DNA of 64,000 bases, taken from Alloboseaceae bacterium BT-24-1. Its GTDB lineage: Bacteria > Pseudomonadota > Alphaproteobacteria > Rhizobiales > Beijerinckiaceae. Below the pieces are notes generated by a model. It was not told where the DNA came from. It ran no database searches and worked only from the letters and a program-made list of their open reading frames with translations. The stretch spans positions 123,176 through 187,175 of the forward strand of contig JAOYTL010000015.1 of NCBI GenBank assembly GCA_025846845.1, in the 5' to 3' direction. The first letter of the stretch is position 1. Every line of letters begins with the position of its first letter. The translations under genes and the position numbers were made by a program. This document shows positions 48,412 through 57,048 of the stretch, one piece after another.

Positions 48412-48436
48412 TGCGACCGCCAGGACGGCGGTCGCA
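48412..48436 (-). other. Hairpin directly after rplA
   Basis: TGCGACCGCC (48412-48421) and GGCGGTCGCA (48427-48436) are exact 10-base inverse arms with a five-base loop, nine bases past the rplA stop. No T-run follows on the minus strand. It could be an attenuator or an mRNA 3'-end stabiliser for rplKA. Confidence 0.55.
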
Positions 48437-48444
48437 AAGCGCGA

Positions 48445-49143
48445 TCAGCCGCCGAGCACCGTATTCGGCTCGATCTTGACGCCCGGACCCATGGTCGAGG
48501 AGATCGCGACGCGCTGGATATAGGTGCCCTTGGCGCCGGCCGGCTTCGCCTTCGAGACCGAATCGACGAACGCCTTGATGTTCTCGCCGAGCTTGTCGGC
48601 ATCGAACGAGGCCTTGCCCACGGCGGCGTGGACGATGCCCGCCTTCTCGACGCGGAACTCGACCGAGCCACCCTTCGAGGCGGCGACGGCGGCAGTCAGG
48701 TCCATGGTGACCGTGCCGACGCGCGGGTTCGGCATCAGGCCGCGCGGGCCCAGCACCTTACCGAGGCGGCCGACCAGGCCCATCATGTCCGGGGTCGCGA
48801 TGCAGCGGTCGAAGTTGATCTCGCCCTTCTGCACGGTCTCGACCAGGTCCTCGGCGCCGACGATGTCGGCCCCGGCCTTCTTGGCCTCCTCGGCCTTGGC
48901 GCCGCGGGCGAAGACGGCAACCCGCAGCGTGCGGCCCGAGCCGTTCGGCAGGTTGCAGACGCCGCGGACCATCTGGTCGGCGTGACGCGGATCGACGCCG
49001 AGATTCATCGCGATCTCGACGGTCTCGTCGAACTTGGCGTTCGCGCGGGCCTTGACCATCGCGACGGCCTCGGCGAGCGGGTAGAGCTTGATGCGGTCAA
49101 CGCCTTCACGGCCTTTGACGACGCGCTTTCCGACATGTGCCAT
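48445..49143 (-). CDS. rplA: 50S ribosomal protein L1
   Basis: The L1 stalk protein that guides exit of deacyl-tRNA, 232 residues. It starts MAHVGKRVVKGREGV and contains the RNA-binding motif NLPNGSGRTLRVAVFARG and MPNPRVGTVT. In E. coli it represses the rplKA mRNA. It follows rplK by 13 bases; the open frame above its ATG is not part of it. Confidence 0.99.
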   Translation of the reverse strand: MAHVGKRVVKGREGVDRIKLYPLAEAVAMVKARANAKFDETVEIAMNLGVDPRHADQMVRGVCNLPNGSGRTLRVAVFARGAKAEEAKKAGADIVGAEDLVETVQKGEINFDRCIATPDMMGLVGRLGKVLGPRGLMPNPRVGTVTMDLTAAVAASKGGSVEFRVEKAGIVHAAVGKASFDADKLGENIKAFVDSVSKAKPAGAKGTYIQRVAISSTMGPGVKIEPNTVLGG

Positions 49144-49156
49144 TGTCAGTTCCCCC

Positions 49157-49588
49157 TCAGCCCACGACTTCCAGGCCCATGGAACGGGCCGAGCCACGGA
49201 TCATCGCCACCGCCGAATCGACGTTGTCGCAGTTGAGATCGGCCATCTTCTTCTCGGCGATCTCCTTGAGCTGAGCCGACGTGACCTTGCCGACATTGCC
49301 GCCCTTGCCCGGGGTCTTCGAACCCGAGGTCAGGCCAGCAGCCTTCTTCAGCCAGTACGAGACCGGCGGCTGCTTCATCTCGAAGGTGAAGGAGCGATCC
49401 TGATACGCGGTGATGATCACCGGGATCGGCATGCCCTTTTCCATCTGCGCGGTCTTCGCATTGAAGGCCTTGCAGAATTCCATGATGTTGAGGCCGCGCT
49501 GACCCAGCGCGGGACCGATCGGCGGCGACGGATTGGCCGCACCCGCCGGAACCTGAAGCTTCACGTAACCCGTGATCTTCTTAGCCAT
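49157..49588 (-). CDS. rplK: 50S ribosomal protein L11
   Basis: Part of the GTPase-associated centre and needed for the stringent response, 143 residues. The proline-rich N-terminal domain PSPPIGPALGQRGLNIMEF and the C-terminal rRNA-binding domain around KGGNVGKVTSAQLKEIAEKK are clear. Usually nusG is directly upstream; here four accessory genes lie between. Confidence 0.99.
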   Translation of the reverse strand: MAKKITGYVKLQVPAGAANPSPPIGPALGQRGLNIMEFCKAFNAKTAQMEKGMPIPVIITAYQDRSFTFEMKQPPVSYWLKKAAGLTSGSKTPGKGGNVGKVTSAQLKEIAEKKMADLNCDNVDSAVAMIRGSARSMGLEVVG

Positions 49589-49743
49589 GATGGCTGCTCC
49601 TGTCGCTCGCCCCGGTGCCTACCGGAACGACGACGCCCCGCCCGCGAGCTGCTATCGCTCCGGATCGGGGTGTTGCAGGGCGTGGTGCGGCGTGAACCTC
49701 CGGCTGGCTGACCGGCACACCTCCCACGCATGTGAGGGCCGCC

Positions 49744-50160
49744 CTATGGCACAGGACGCACCGAAAGGGAAGCCCCGGAAGGGCTTGGACTCTGCGGGCG
49801 GCGTGTCGCAGGTGAAAGCCGCTGCGCCTCACGTGCCAGGATGCTGTCGGCGTCGAGATCCCGGATCGGCCGATCGAGCTCGCGCGGCACGTCGCCGGCA
49901 AGCTGCAGCATCAGGTAGCGGCCGCAGCAGACACGCAGGAAGGAGGCGAAGTTCTCGCCGTCGCCATGCGTCTCGATCAGCTCGCCATGCAGCTTGGCCA
50001 GGAGCTGACCGAGGCTCATCCCGTCGCGCGCCGCGATTTCCTCGAGCACGCGCCAGTACAGGTTCTCGAGCCGTACGCTGGTCGAGAAGCCGTTGAGCCG
50101 CACCGATTTCAGGCGCGTGCGCCAGAGATCGGCATCGGCGTTGATGAAGAGCTTGCACAT
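49744..50160 (-). CDS. Ribbon-helix-helix domain protein
   Basis: A 138-residue protein with a small ribbon-helix-helix fold: KSVRLNGFSTSVRLENLYWRVLEEIAARDGMSLGQLLAKLH, which fits the RHH_4 class found in many alphaproteobacteria. After it come VCCGRYLMLQL and a proline/serine-rich tail. The start is taken at MCKLF. It could be a DNA-binding regulator, but its target is unknown. It lies between rplK and the DJ-1/PfpI gene. Confidence 0.78.
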   Translation of the reverse strand: MCKLFINADADLWRTRLKSVRLNGFSTSVRLENLYWRVLEEIAARDGMSLGQLLAKLHGELIETHGDGENFASFLRVCCGRYLMLQLAGDVPRELDRPIRDLDADSILAREAQRLSPATRRPQSPSPSGASLSVRPVP

Positions 50161-50228
50161 GGCGCCCTCCCCGCGCGATTGTCGCGCATCATACAAAGCC
50201 AGCCGCCTGAAGCGAGGCCCGGCCCGCT

Positions 50229-50831
50229 TCAGGCGGCCTGTCGCAGAGCCCCATGGCTGATCTGCGTTCCGAGCACCGCCAGGAACTGGGAGATCCAGGC
50301 CGGATGCGCCGGCCAGGCAGGCGCAGTCACCAGATTGCCATCGGTCGTCGCCGCATCGATCGCGATGTCGGCATAGCGGCCGCCAGCCAGTTCGACCTCG
50401 GGGCTGCAGGCCGGATAGGCCGAGCAGCTGCGTCCTTGCAGGACACCGGCGGCGGCAAGGATTTGCGCACCATGGCAGATCGCCGCGACCGGCTTGTTCG
50501 CCTCGAAGAAGTGCCGGGTGATCGCGAGCACCTGCTTGTTCAGGCGCAGATATTCCGGCGCGCGGCCGCCCGACAGCACCAGCGCGTCGTAGCTCGCGGC
50601 GTCGACATCGGCGAAGCTGGCATTGAGCGCGAAATTGTGGCCGCGCTTTTCCGAATAGGTCTGCTGGCCCTCGAAATCATGGATCGAGGTCGCGATGCTG
50701 TCGCCCTTGACCTTGTCAGGACAGACCGCATCGACCTTGTGGCCGACGGCGATCAGGGCCTGGAACGGCACCATGATCTCGTAATCCTCGCCGAAATCGC
50801 CGACGATCATCAAAATGCGCTTGCCGGTCAT
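50229..50831 (-). CDS. DJ-1/PfpI-family protein
   Basis: A 200-residue class I glutamine-amidotransferase-like protein of the DJ-1/PfpI superfamily. The nucleophile elbow AAICHGAQILAAAGVL holds the cysteine, and the N-terminal FGEDYEIMVPFQAL carries the conserved acidic residue. Members act as deglycases, chaperones or hydrolases for damaged proteins, and the exact role here is not fixed. A GGAGG ribosome site stands before the ATG at 50831. Confidence 0.88.
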   Translation of the reverse strand: MTGKRILMIVGDFGEDYEIMVPFQALIAVGHKVDAVCPDKVKGDSIATSIHDFEGQQTYSEKRGHNFALNASFADVDAASYDALVLSGGRAPEYLRLNKQVLAITRHFFEANKPVAAICHGAQILAAAGVLQGRSCSAYPACSPEVELAGGRYADIAIDAATTDGNLVTAPAWPAHPAWISQFLAVLGTQISHGALRQAA

Positions 50832-50917
50832 CTTGTCCTCCCCTCCACCCGGTTTCGGATGGCCAGGAAGCATAGGCACAGCCGGAGTGGCGCGGGTGTT
50901 AACCGGTTAACGCAGGC

Positions 50918-51448
50918 TCAGCCGCCCTTGGCCTCCCGCGTCAGGTAATCGCCGAGCGCCACCCCGATATGGATGACGACGAGAGCGATCAGCCCGAAGG
51001 CGAGCCAGGCATGGCTGGTCAGCAGGAGGTCGGCATAGCCCATCTCCTCCGGCCAGATCACCGGGAGCGAAAGGCCGAACAGCAGCTGCCGCGCACCGAA
51101 GGCGGAAACGCCGGCCCAGCCCAGCAGCGGCACGACCAGGAGGGCGAGATACAGCAGCGCATGCACCGGCCGGCCCGCCACCCCCTTGCGCCAGCGCGCC
51201 GTGAGCTGCGCGAACAGGCGATAGGCGATCCGGATCAGCACAAGGCCGAGCAGCAAGGCGCCTGCGGTCTTGTGGCAGAGATAGAGCGTGTCGGCAGCCG
51301 GACCCTCGCCGATCTGTTTCATCATCACGCCGCTCGCGAACAGCGCAAGCACCAGTGCCGCAGTCAACCAGTGCAAGATCTGCGCGATGGCCGGCAGTGC
51401 TGGCCGCGCCGCTGCGCCCGTTTCCGCCTCGGAGATCGCCATGCTCAT
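50918..51448 (-). CDS. Cytochrome b561
   Basis: A four-helix inner-membrane dihaem cytochrome of 176 residues. Candidate haem-ligand histidines are in ILHWLTAALV (helix 1), LYLCHKTAGALLLG (helix 2), TSHAWLAFGLIAL and VVIHIGVALGDYL (helix 4). Bacterial members move electrons from ubiquinol to superoxide or other acceptors. The ATG overlaps the chemoreceptor stop by four bases (ATGA), so both are made from one mRNA. Confidence 0.88.
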   Translation of the reverse strand: MSMAISEAETGAAARPALPAIAQILHWLTAALVLALFASGVMMKQIGEGPAADTLYLCHKTAGALLLGLVLIRIAYRLFAQLTARWRKGVAGRPVHALLYLALLVVPLLGWAGVSAFGARQLLFGLSLPVIWPEEMGYADLLLTSHAWLAFGLIALVVIHIGVALGDYLTREAKGG

Positions 51449-53076
51449 GCGGCCAGGTCCTTGCGCATGATGAAGCCCTCGACAGCCTGCCGCAGCTCCG
51501 CCGCCTGCCGGTCGAGATCGGCGGAGGCCGCCGTGACCGAGCCGGCGGTCTGACGCCAGCTCGCCAGCGTGCCGGCGAGCTGCTCGACCTGCTCGGCGAC
51601 AAGCCTGACATCGCCAGCGGTTCGCGACGTCGTCTCGCTGATCGAGCGCGAGCCGACATCCTGGCGAGCAGTCAGCTCGGCGATGGAGAGCGCGGCCCTG
51701 TCGACCTTCTCGACCGAAGTGACCAGCGCGCCGACCCGCATGGTGATGCGTTGTGCCGCGATGTTGATCTGGTCCAGCCCCTTGCGGACATCGTCGGTCG
51801 CCTCGGCGGTGCGATGCGCGAGCTGCTTGACCTCGCCGGCAACGACCGCAAACCCCCTGCCCGCCTCGCCGGCCCGGGCCGCCTCGATGGTCGCATTGAG
51901 CGCGAGCAGATTGGTCTGGCTGGCAACGGTGCCGATGATGTCGATGACCTGCACGATCTTGCCGACGGCTTCGCATAGGACCACGGTGTCGGCCGTCGCC
52001 TCGTCGACCAGTGCCTTCGCCGCGTCCGCGACATCGGAGGTTCGCTGCGCCTCGCTCGCCGCCGTCGCGAGCAACGACGACACCTCGGTGATCGCGCCGG
52101 CGACGTGATCGACATGTCCGGAGACGCGCTGCGTCGATTGCGTGGCCGCGCCGGCCCGCTCATCGACGACTCCGGAGAGCTGCGCGAACTCGCCTGCCGC
52201 CTGCGACAGCCGAGCGGCATGATGCTCCAGCGCCTGCGCGATCGCGGCGATCCGCTCCTGGAAGGCGGCGTTTCGGGTCTGGGCGGCTTCCTGGCGCGCG
52301 ACCTCGCCCGACAGCGCGTTCAATCGTGCCTGCGAGGCCTCCTGTTCGGCCTGCAGCCCGCGCCGATGCGCCAGCAAGGCGCGGCCGAGCATGCCGATCT
52401 CGTCGCGGCGCATGGCGAGCTTGTCGAGCCCCCGCCCCTCCTGCCGGTTCTCGGCCAGGGCTCGCGCCATGCCGGAGATCGGGCGAACCAGCCAGTTATG
52501 CTCGAGCACCACGATGAAGACGAGGCTGAACAGCCCGAGCAGCGAGAGCAGGACCTTGTTCTGATGGGCGCTCTCGACATGGTGCGACAGGCTCGCGCTC
52601 AGCCGGCCGATCTCCTCGCCGAGCCCGCGCCGCAAGGCCGAGCGCTTGTCGGCGATCACCCTGAGCTCGGCCCGGGCCGTCGGGATGTCGGCGGCCTGGC
52701 GCATCGCCGTGGCGCGCGCCGCAACCTCCTGCGTATCGGCTTGCAGCCTGCCCTCGAGCCGGGTGGCGATGTCCTCGGCCGCAATCGCGAGCACCTCGAG
52801 ATCGGACGGTTCCGCGCGGTTGCCCGAGAAGATCGCAATGCTGATGCGCTCGAAGACCATGGTCGTCGCTTCGAGGCGTCGGGCGAGATCGCTCTGCGCC
52901 TCCAGGGCCTGCGTGAAGCCATGGAGCTTGCGCGAGCCGACCAGCTCGGTCGCGACATAAAGACAGGACAGCGCGCCGAGGAGCACGCCCCACAGCGCCA
53001 GGCGCTGCCCGACCGTCGCCTTGAATGTCCTGGGAAACATGCCCGCCCACGCCAAAAGCCGGCGGGACATTGTCAT
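51445..53076 (-). CDS. Methyl-accepting chemotaxis protein
   Basis: A 543-residue transmembrane chemoreceptor. Helix 1 is at about residues 25-45 (RLALWGVLLGALSCLYVATEL), a mostly helical periplasmic domain of about 130 residues follows, and helix 2 (LLSLLGLFSLVFIVVLEH) leads into a HAMP-like segment. The signalling domain holds VVAGEVKQLAHRTAEATDDV close to the usual hairpin tip. It lacks a CheR-binding pentapeptide at its C-terminus. Coupling to cytochrome b561 suggests redox or energy taxis, which is inference. No che genes are nearby. Confidence 0.92.
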   Translation of the reverse strand: MTMSRRLLAWAGMFPRTFKATVGQRLALWGVLLGALSCLYVATELVGSRKLHGFTQALEAQSDLARRLEATTMVFERISIAIFSGNRAEPSDLEVLAIAAEDIATRLEGRLQADTQEVAARATAMRQAADIPTARAELRVIADKRSALRRGLGEEIGRLSASLSHHVESAHQNKVLLSLLGLFSLVFIVVLEHNWLVRPISGMARALAENRQEGRGLDKLAMRRDEIGMLGRALLAHRRGLQAEQEASQARLNALSGEVARQEAAQTRNAAFQERIAAIAQALEHHAARLSQAAGEFAQLSGVVDERAGAATQSTQRVSGHVDHVAGAITEVSSLLATAASEAQRTSDVADAAKALVDEATADTVVLCEAVGKIVQVIDIIGTVASQTNLLALNATIEAARAGEAGRGFAVVAGEVKQLAHRTAEATDDVRKGLDQINIAAQRITMRVGALVTSVEKVDRAALSIAELTARQDVGSRSISETTSRTAGDVRLVAEQVEQLAGTLASWRQTAGSVTAASADLDRQAAELRQAVEGFIMRKDLAA

Positions 53077-53110
53077 ACACGCCTGAAGGAGGCGTTAACT
53101 ACGAAATCAC

Positions 53111-53140
53111 GCAAAAAGGGTGCCGTCTCTGGCACCCTTC
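53111..53140 (-). terminator. Terminator after nusG
   Basis: On the minus strand AAGGGTGCC-AGAGAC-GGCACCCTT is a 9-bp perfect stem followed by TTTGC. It lies 26 bases past the nusG stop and separates secE-nusG from the inserted chemoreceptor gene. Confidence 0.88.
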
Positions 53141-53165
53141 AGCAAACGATCGAGGCGTCGAGGCG

Positions 53166-53699
53166 TCAGAGCTTCTCGACCTGACTGTATTCGAGCTCGA
53201 CCGGCGTGGCGCGGCCGAAGATCGAGACCGCGACCTTCAGGCGGGCGCGGGCGTGGTCGACATCCTCGACGACGCCGTTGAACGAGGCGAACGGGCCGTC
53301 GGCAACCTTGACCTGCTCGCCGACCTCGAACACCACCGTCGGCTTCGGCCGCTCGATGCCCTCGGCGACCTGGCCCTTGATCCGCAGCGCCTCGTTCTCG
53401 GGGATCGGCATCGGCTTGGCCTTGTCGGCGCCGAGGAAGCCGGTGACCTTGGGCGTGTTCTTGATGAGGTGGTAGACCTCGTCGGTCATCTCGCACTTCA
53501 CCAGGACGTAGCCCGGGAAGAACTTGCGCTCGGTGTCGACCTTGCGGCCACGGCGGACCTCGACGACCTTCTCGGTCGGGACCAGCACTTCCTCGAACTT
53601 GTCGGCGAGATTACGCTGCGCGGCCTGATCCTTGATCGACTGCGCGACCTTGTTCTCGAAGTTCGAATAGGCGTGGACGATATACCAGCGGGTGCTCAC
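53166..53699 (-). CDS. nusG: Transcription elongation/antitermination protein NusG
   Basis: A 177-residue factor that binds RNA polymerase and links it to ribosomes and Rho. The NGN domain starts STRWYIVHAYSNFENKVAQ and the KOW domain holds VKVADGPFASFNGVVEDVD. Translation starts at a GTG 17 bases after secE. The order secE-nusG is normal, but rplK does not follow. Confidence 0.97.
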   Translation of the reverse strand: MSTRWYIVHAYSNFENKVAQSIKDQAAQRNLADKFEEVLVPTEKVVEVRRGRKVDTERKFFPGYVLVKCEMTDEVYHLIKNTPKVTGFLGADKAKPMPIPENEALRIKGQVAEGIERPKPTVVFEVGEQVKVADGPFASFNGVVEDVDHARARLKVAVSIFGRATPVELEYSQVEKL

Positions 53700-53716
53700 G
53701 TTCTTATTGCCTTCGT

Positions 53717-53911
53717 TCAGCGTGCGCCGAGGATGAGGCCGAGACCCCAGCGGATCACCGTGTCGGTGAAGAGGAAGAACAGGCTGGACATCAGCACCAT
53801 CAGCAGCACGAGGCCGGTGGTGATCAGCGTCTCGCGGCGCGAGGGCCAGGTCACCTTGGCGGCTTCGCTGCGCACCTCCTGCAGGAACTGGAAGGGATTC
53901 GTCTTCGCCAT
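53717..53911 (-). CDS. secE: Preprotein translocase subunit SecE
   Basis: A 64-residue single-span subunit of the Sec channel. The family signature FQFLQEVRSEAAKVTWPSRRE is followed by one membrane helix (GLVLLMVLMSSLFFLFTDTVI). I use the ATG at 53911; a GTG four codons earlier is also possible. It lies next to nusG, with a promoter match upstream at 54018-54046. Confidence 0.97.
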   Translation of the reverse strand: MAKTNPFQFLQEVRSEAAKVTWPSRRETLITTGLVLLMVLMSSLFFLFTDTVIRWGLGLILGAR

Positions 53912-54017
53912 CGGGCTCGTCACCTCGGTTCCGGATCATCGCGAAAAGGCGGCGATTCGGCGGTCCTGAAAGATTCGCGGCGCGGGGCCCAGGGAGCCGC
54001 GCGCCGTCGTTAAGGGC

Positions 54018-54046
54018 TTCTTACAACGCGATTGCCCGCTCGCCAA
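54018..54046 (-). promoter_or_regulatory. Promoter of secE-nusG
   Basis: On the minus strand TTGGCG (54046-54041) and TAAGAA (54023-54018) are spaced by 17 bases. The start would be near 54011, about 100 bases before secE. It would let secE-nusG be transcribed apart from the methyltransferase gene just upstream. Confidence 0.65.
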
Positions 54047-54067
54047 GCGGTTTTGAGTCCACCCGGT

Positions 54068-54799
54068 TCAGGGCCGCTCCGCCGCGATCAGCAGGAAGGC
54101 CGGCCGCTCGCGCTCTTTGGCCCAGTCCGGCTCGGCCGCGACCTGCTCTGATGTCGGCCCCCATTCCTCGACATGCCGCAATCTCAGGCCAACGCCGATC
54201 AGCAGGTTGAGATAGGTCGCGAGCGTTCGGTGCTGCTTGACGACGCCATCGGCCAGCCAGTCGGTGACGCGCCGGCCCTCGTCGAGATAGGCCCCGACCG
54301 GCCAGACCGGCAGGCCCGATTCATCCTGCGACCAGCTTTGGTGGCGCGGCGCCGTCATGATCGGATGCTCGACCGAGAAGACGAAGCGCCCGCCCGGCTT
54401 CAGCGCCCTCTTCACGCGACTGAAGACGGCAGGCAGATCGGCGAGGTAGTGGAAGGCGAGCGAGGAATAGACCAGGTCGAAGCGCTCGGCCGCCGGCTCG
54501 TAGGTTTCGAGATCGGCCTGCTCGTAGCGGACGCTCGCCGCGCTCGTCTCCGCCCTTGCCCGCGCCAGCATGCGCTCGGAGACATCGACGCCGATGACCT
54601 CCGCCGCGCCCTCGCCGGCCACGAAACGGCAGAACCAGCCGAATCCGCAGCCGAGATCGAGCACGCTGTCCCCGGCGAGAGGCGGCAGCAATGCGCGCAG
54701 CGCCGGCCATTCGGGCGCGCCGTCGAGCCCGCGGCGCGAGCGTGGCAACTGGCTGTAATTCTGGAAAAAGCCGGCGTCGTCGTAGATGTTCTGTGTCAT
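54068..54799 (-). CDS. Class I SAM-dependent methyltransferase
   Basis: A 243-residue methyltransferase of the Methyltransf_11/UbiE-like class. Motif I is VLDLGCGFGWFCRFVA, post-I is VIGVDVSERMLARARAE, and motif II follows FDLVYSSLAFHYLADL with the Phe-His pair. A later KPGGRFVFSVEHP is the usual KPGG loop. The substrate is unknown. It lies between tRNA-Trp and secE, where nothing normally sits, on the same strand. Confidence 0.9.
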   Translation of the reverse strand: MTQNIYDDAGFFQNYSQLPRSRRGLDGAPEWPALRALLPPLAGDSVLDLGCGFGWFCRFVAGEGAAEVIGVDVSERMLARARAETSAASVRYEQADLETYEPAAERFDLVYSSLAFHYLADLPAVFSRVKRALKPGGRFVFSVEHPIMTAPRHQSWSQDESGLPVWPVGAYLDEGRRVTDWLADGVVKQHRTLATYLNLLIGVGLRLRHVEEWGPTSEQVAAEPDWAKERERPAFLLIAAERP

Positions 54800-54818
54800 C
54801 GCTGATCGAACGAACGGC

Positions 54819-54894
54819 TGGCAGGGGCGGTAGGGCTCGAACCTACGACACCCGGTTTTGGAGACCGGTACTCTACCAACTGAGCTACACCCCT
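54819..54894 (-). tRNA. trnW: tRNA-Trp (CCA anticodon)
   Basis: A 76-base tRNA on the minus strand. The acceptor arm is AGGGGTG with CGCCCCT, the D arm has AGCTCAGTTGG, the anticodon loop CTCCAAA carries CCA for Trp, and the T arm has GTTCGAGCC. The 3' CCA is encoded. Its position next to tuf2 and secE-nusG is ancestral in proteobacteria. Confidence 0.97.
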
Positions 54895-54905
54895 GTAGCG
54901 TCGGT

Positions 54906-54935
54906 TGCTTAGCCCGAACCTCGCGGGCTTTTCAA
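54906..54935 (-). promoter_or_regulatory. Promoter of tRNA-Trp
   Basis: On the minus strand TTGAAA (54935-54930) and TAAGCA (54911-54906) are spaced by 18 bases. Transcription would begin near 54899, five bases before the mature tRNA. Confidence 0.65.
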
Positions 54936-55065
54936 GTCGAAATCGCAACCGTCTCGTTCGAAGTTGACTCATCTCCTCAGCCGTACACAGCAAGGCCATG
55001 CAGATTCAGCGTAATTCGCCGAAGGCAGCTCGCGAACGAGTTGGCTCTGGAAGTGGCCACTCAAC

Positions 55066-55092
55066 GATAAAGGGCGGCGCTAACGCCGCCCT
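55066..55092 (-). terminator. Terminator after the ABC binding-protein gene
   Basis: On the minus strand GGGCGGCG-TTAG-CGCCGCCC followed by TTTATC forms an 8-bp perfect stem. It ends the lyase-GntR-binding protein unit ahead of tRNA-Trp. Confidence 0.88.
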
Positions 55093-55118
55093 CCCGAACC
55101 ATGCCCCGGGCCGGTCGC

Positions 55119-56246
55119 TTATTTCGGCAGGCGCGCGATGATCTTCTGCCGCCCGTCGACGACCTCGGCGAGGAAGCTCTCGCGCTGGACGTCGCCCTTC
55201 GCGTCGAAGGTGGTCTCCATCAGGATGCCCGGCTCCTCCTCCGGCTTGATCGTGGCGCCATGCAGCGTCGCCGCGATCTTGGTCGGCTCGAACTTGCCGA
55301 GCTTTTCTGTCGCCCATTTCACCGCATGGACGGCCATGTAGCCCTTGATGCCGTTATGGTCCGGCACGAATTTGAAGCGGGCCTCGAAGCGCTTGCCGAA
55401 CTCCTGCAAGGCCGGGATCGGCGCGTCGATCGTCTGGCCGACATGGCCGCGCACGCCTTCCGCCGCCTTGCCGGCGAGCTCGATCACCTTCTGGCTCAGG
55501 ATCGTGGTCTCGCCGATCACCGGCTTGCCGACATTCTGGTCGCGCATCGCCACCAGCAGCCGGGCGCTCTCCTCCTCGTTCAGATAGACGAAGACGGCAT
55601 CGGCATTGGCGTTCTTGATCTTGATCGCGTCGGCGGCGAAATCGGCCTGGCCCTGCTCGGTCGAGAGATCGACCGAGACCGCGATGCCGCGGCTCTTCAG
55701 CTCCTTGAGGATGGCTTCGTGCCCGCCCTTGCCGAAGTCGTTGTTGACCCAGACCACCGCGACCGACTTCGCCTTGACCTCGTCCTTGAGATAGGCGGCG
55801 ATCTTGGGCATCGCCGCCGACTGGCTGAGCGAGGTCCGGAAGATGAAGGGGTTGCCCTGGGCCGTGTAGGACGTGCCGTCGCCGGCTGCGAGCTGGGCGA
55901 TCTCGGCCCGCTGCGCGATCTGCATCGAGGCCATGATCGAGCCGGTATAGACCGGGCCCAGCACGGCATGAGTGCCTTCGTCGATCGCGCGCTGCACGGC
56001 GGCGCGGGCATTGGCCGGATTGGTCTGCGTGTCATAGGCGACGAGATCGATCTTGCGACCGAGAATGCCGCCCTTGGCGTTGAGCTCCTCGATCGCCAGC
56101 TCGATGCCGCTCTTCCAGTTGGTGCCGGCGGTCGCTCCCGGCCCGGAAAGCTCAGCGATGGTGACGAGCTTCACCTTGTCCTGTGCCGCCACCGGCGTCG
56201 CTGCCAGCGCGAGCGCCAGAGCCGCGGCTTTAAGAGCATTATTCAT
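55119..56246 (-). CDS. Branched-chain amino acid-type ABC solute-binding protein
   Basis: A periplasmic LivJ-class binding protein of 375 residues. A signal peptide (ALALALAATPVAAQ) precedes KVKLVTIAELSGPGATAG, and VVWVNNDFGKGGHEAIL marks the second lobe. No permease or ATPase gene is adjacent. It is the last gene of an apparent unit with a GntR regulator and an isocitrate lyase-like enzyme, so its ligand may be the enzyme's substrate or a precursor, probably an organic acid or amino acid derivative. Confidence 0.9.
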   Translation of the reverse strand: MNNALKAAALALALAATPVAAQDKVKLVTIAELSGPGATAGTNWKSGIELAIEELNAKGGILGRKIDLVAYDTQTNPANARAAVQRAIDEGTHAVLGPVYTGSIMASMQIAQRAEIAQLAAGDGTSYTAQGNPFIFRTSLSQSAAMPKIAAYLKDEVKAKSVAVVWVNNDFGKGGHEAILKELKSRGIAVSVDLSTEQGQADFAADAIKIKNANADAVFVYLNEEESARLLVAMRDQNVGKPVIGETTILSQKVIELAGKAAEGVRGHVGQTIDAPIPALQEFGKRFEARFKFVPDHNGIKGYMAVHAVKWATEKLGKFEPTKIAATLHGATIKPEEEPGILMETTFDAKGDVQRESFLAEVVDGRQKIIARLPK

Positions 56247-56361
56247 GACGCCTCCTCCCGAGCTTCGATGGGCCGTTTGCGGCTCTCATCCGGAGCATAG
56301 TCTCTAGGACACTGTATGCAAGGTCATTTGACTGCTGGAAGAGCTCCGTCACAGCGTCTCG

Positions 56362-57048
56362 TCAGGCCGGAACGTCGCCACGGCGCAGCACATCGGCATA
56401 GGCGTCCCACGCCCGCATGATGTGTCGATGCAGGACGGCGTCGAGATCGGCCAGGCGGCCGGCAGCGAAGGTTTCGACCATCAGGCGATGCTCGGCCATG
56501 GAGCGCTCCTGCTCGCCCTCCAGCGGCACCGAGAGATGCGTGCGCAGCGCCGCGACCCGGCCGGAGACGCCGCGATAGGCATTTCCGAGATAGCGGTTGC
56601 CGCAATGCTGGAAGAAGACTTCGTGAAAGTCGGTATCGGCCCGGGCATAGTCGTGCCGCGTCCCGCTGGCCAGGGCCGTCTCCATCGCCGCGAGCGCATC
56701 CTTCATCGCCGCGAGCGCAGCCGCGCGCGCCTTGGCCATGCATTCGCGCAGGGCCTGCGTCTCCAGCATGAAGCGGAAGACGCAGAGCTCGGCGACATCC
56801 TCCTCGGTCGGCGCGAAGACGAAGGTGCCCTTCTTCGGCACGATCGTCACCAGCCCCTGCAGCTGCAGCCGCGCCAGCGCCTCGCGCACCGGGGTGCGGC
56901 TGACCCCGAGCGCCTCGCTCAGCGCTTCCTCGGATAGTGTCTCGCCAAGGCGCATCTCGGCGTTGACGATCGCGTTGCGCAGCCGCTCCTCGACGATCGC
57001 GACCAGCGATTTCGGCTGTTCGACCCGAAGATCATGCATAGTGCTCAC
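56362..57048 (-). CDS. GntR-family regulator (FadR/FCD type)
   Basis: A 228-residue regulator. The N-terminal winged helix contains LSEEALSEALGVSRTPVREALARLQ and GLVTIVPKKGTFVF. The C-terminal FCD ligand domain has the metal-type residues in DTDFHEVFFQHC, AEHRLMVE and LHRHIMRAWD. FCD members usually sense small carboxylates. The gene overlaps the end of the lyase gene, whether the GTG at 57048 or the ATG at 57039 is used, so it probably controls this unit. Confidence 0.92.
   Translation of the reverse strand: MSTMHDLRVEQPKSLVAIVEERLRNAIVNAEMRLGETLSEEALSEALGVSRTPVREALARLQLQGLVTIVPKKGTFVFAPTEEDVAELCVFRFMLETQALRECMAKARAAALAAMKDALAAMETALASGTRHDYARADTDFHEVFFQHCGNRYLGNAYRGVSGRVAALRTHLSVPLEGEQERSMAEHRLMVETFAAGRLADLDAVLHRHIMRAWDAYADVLRRGDVPA

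Larger units (their letters stand above)
47942..48444 (-). other. 503-base gap and probable rplJ leader
   Basis: No gene is visible. It contains a promoter match at 48349-48377, whose transcript would have a leader of about 400 bases before the rplJ start. The part nearest rplJ can form several GC-rich stems and is where an L10-binding leader would be expected, but I cannot assign the consensus site by eye. A TTTTTTGGCGG-TTCG-CCGCCGAAAAA hairpin near 48258-48284 sits within the leader. Confidence 0.5.
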
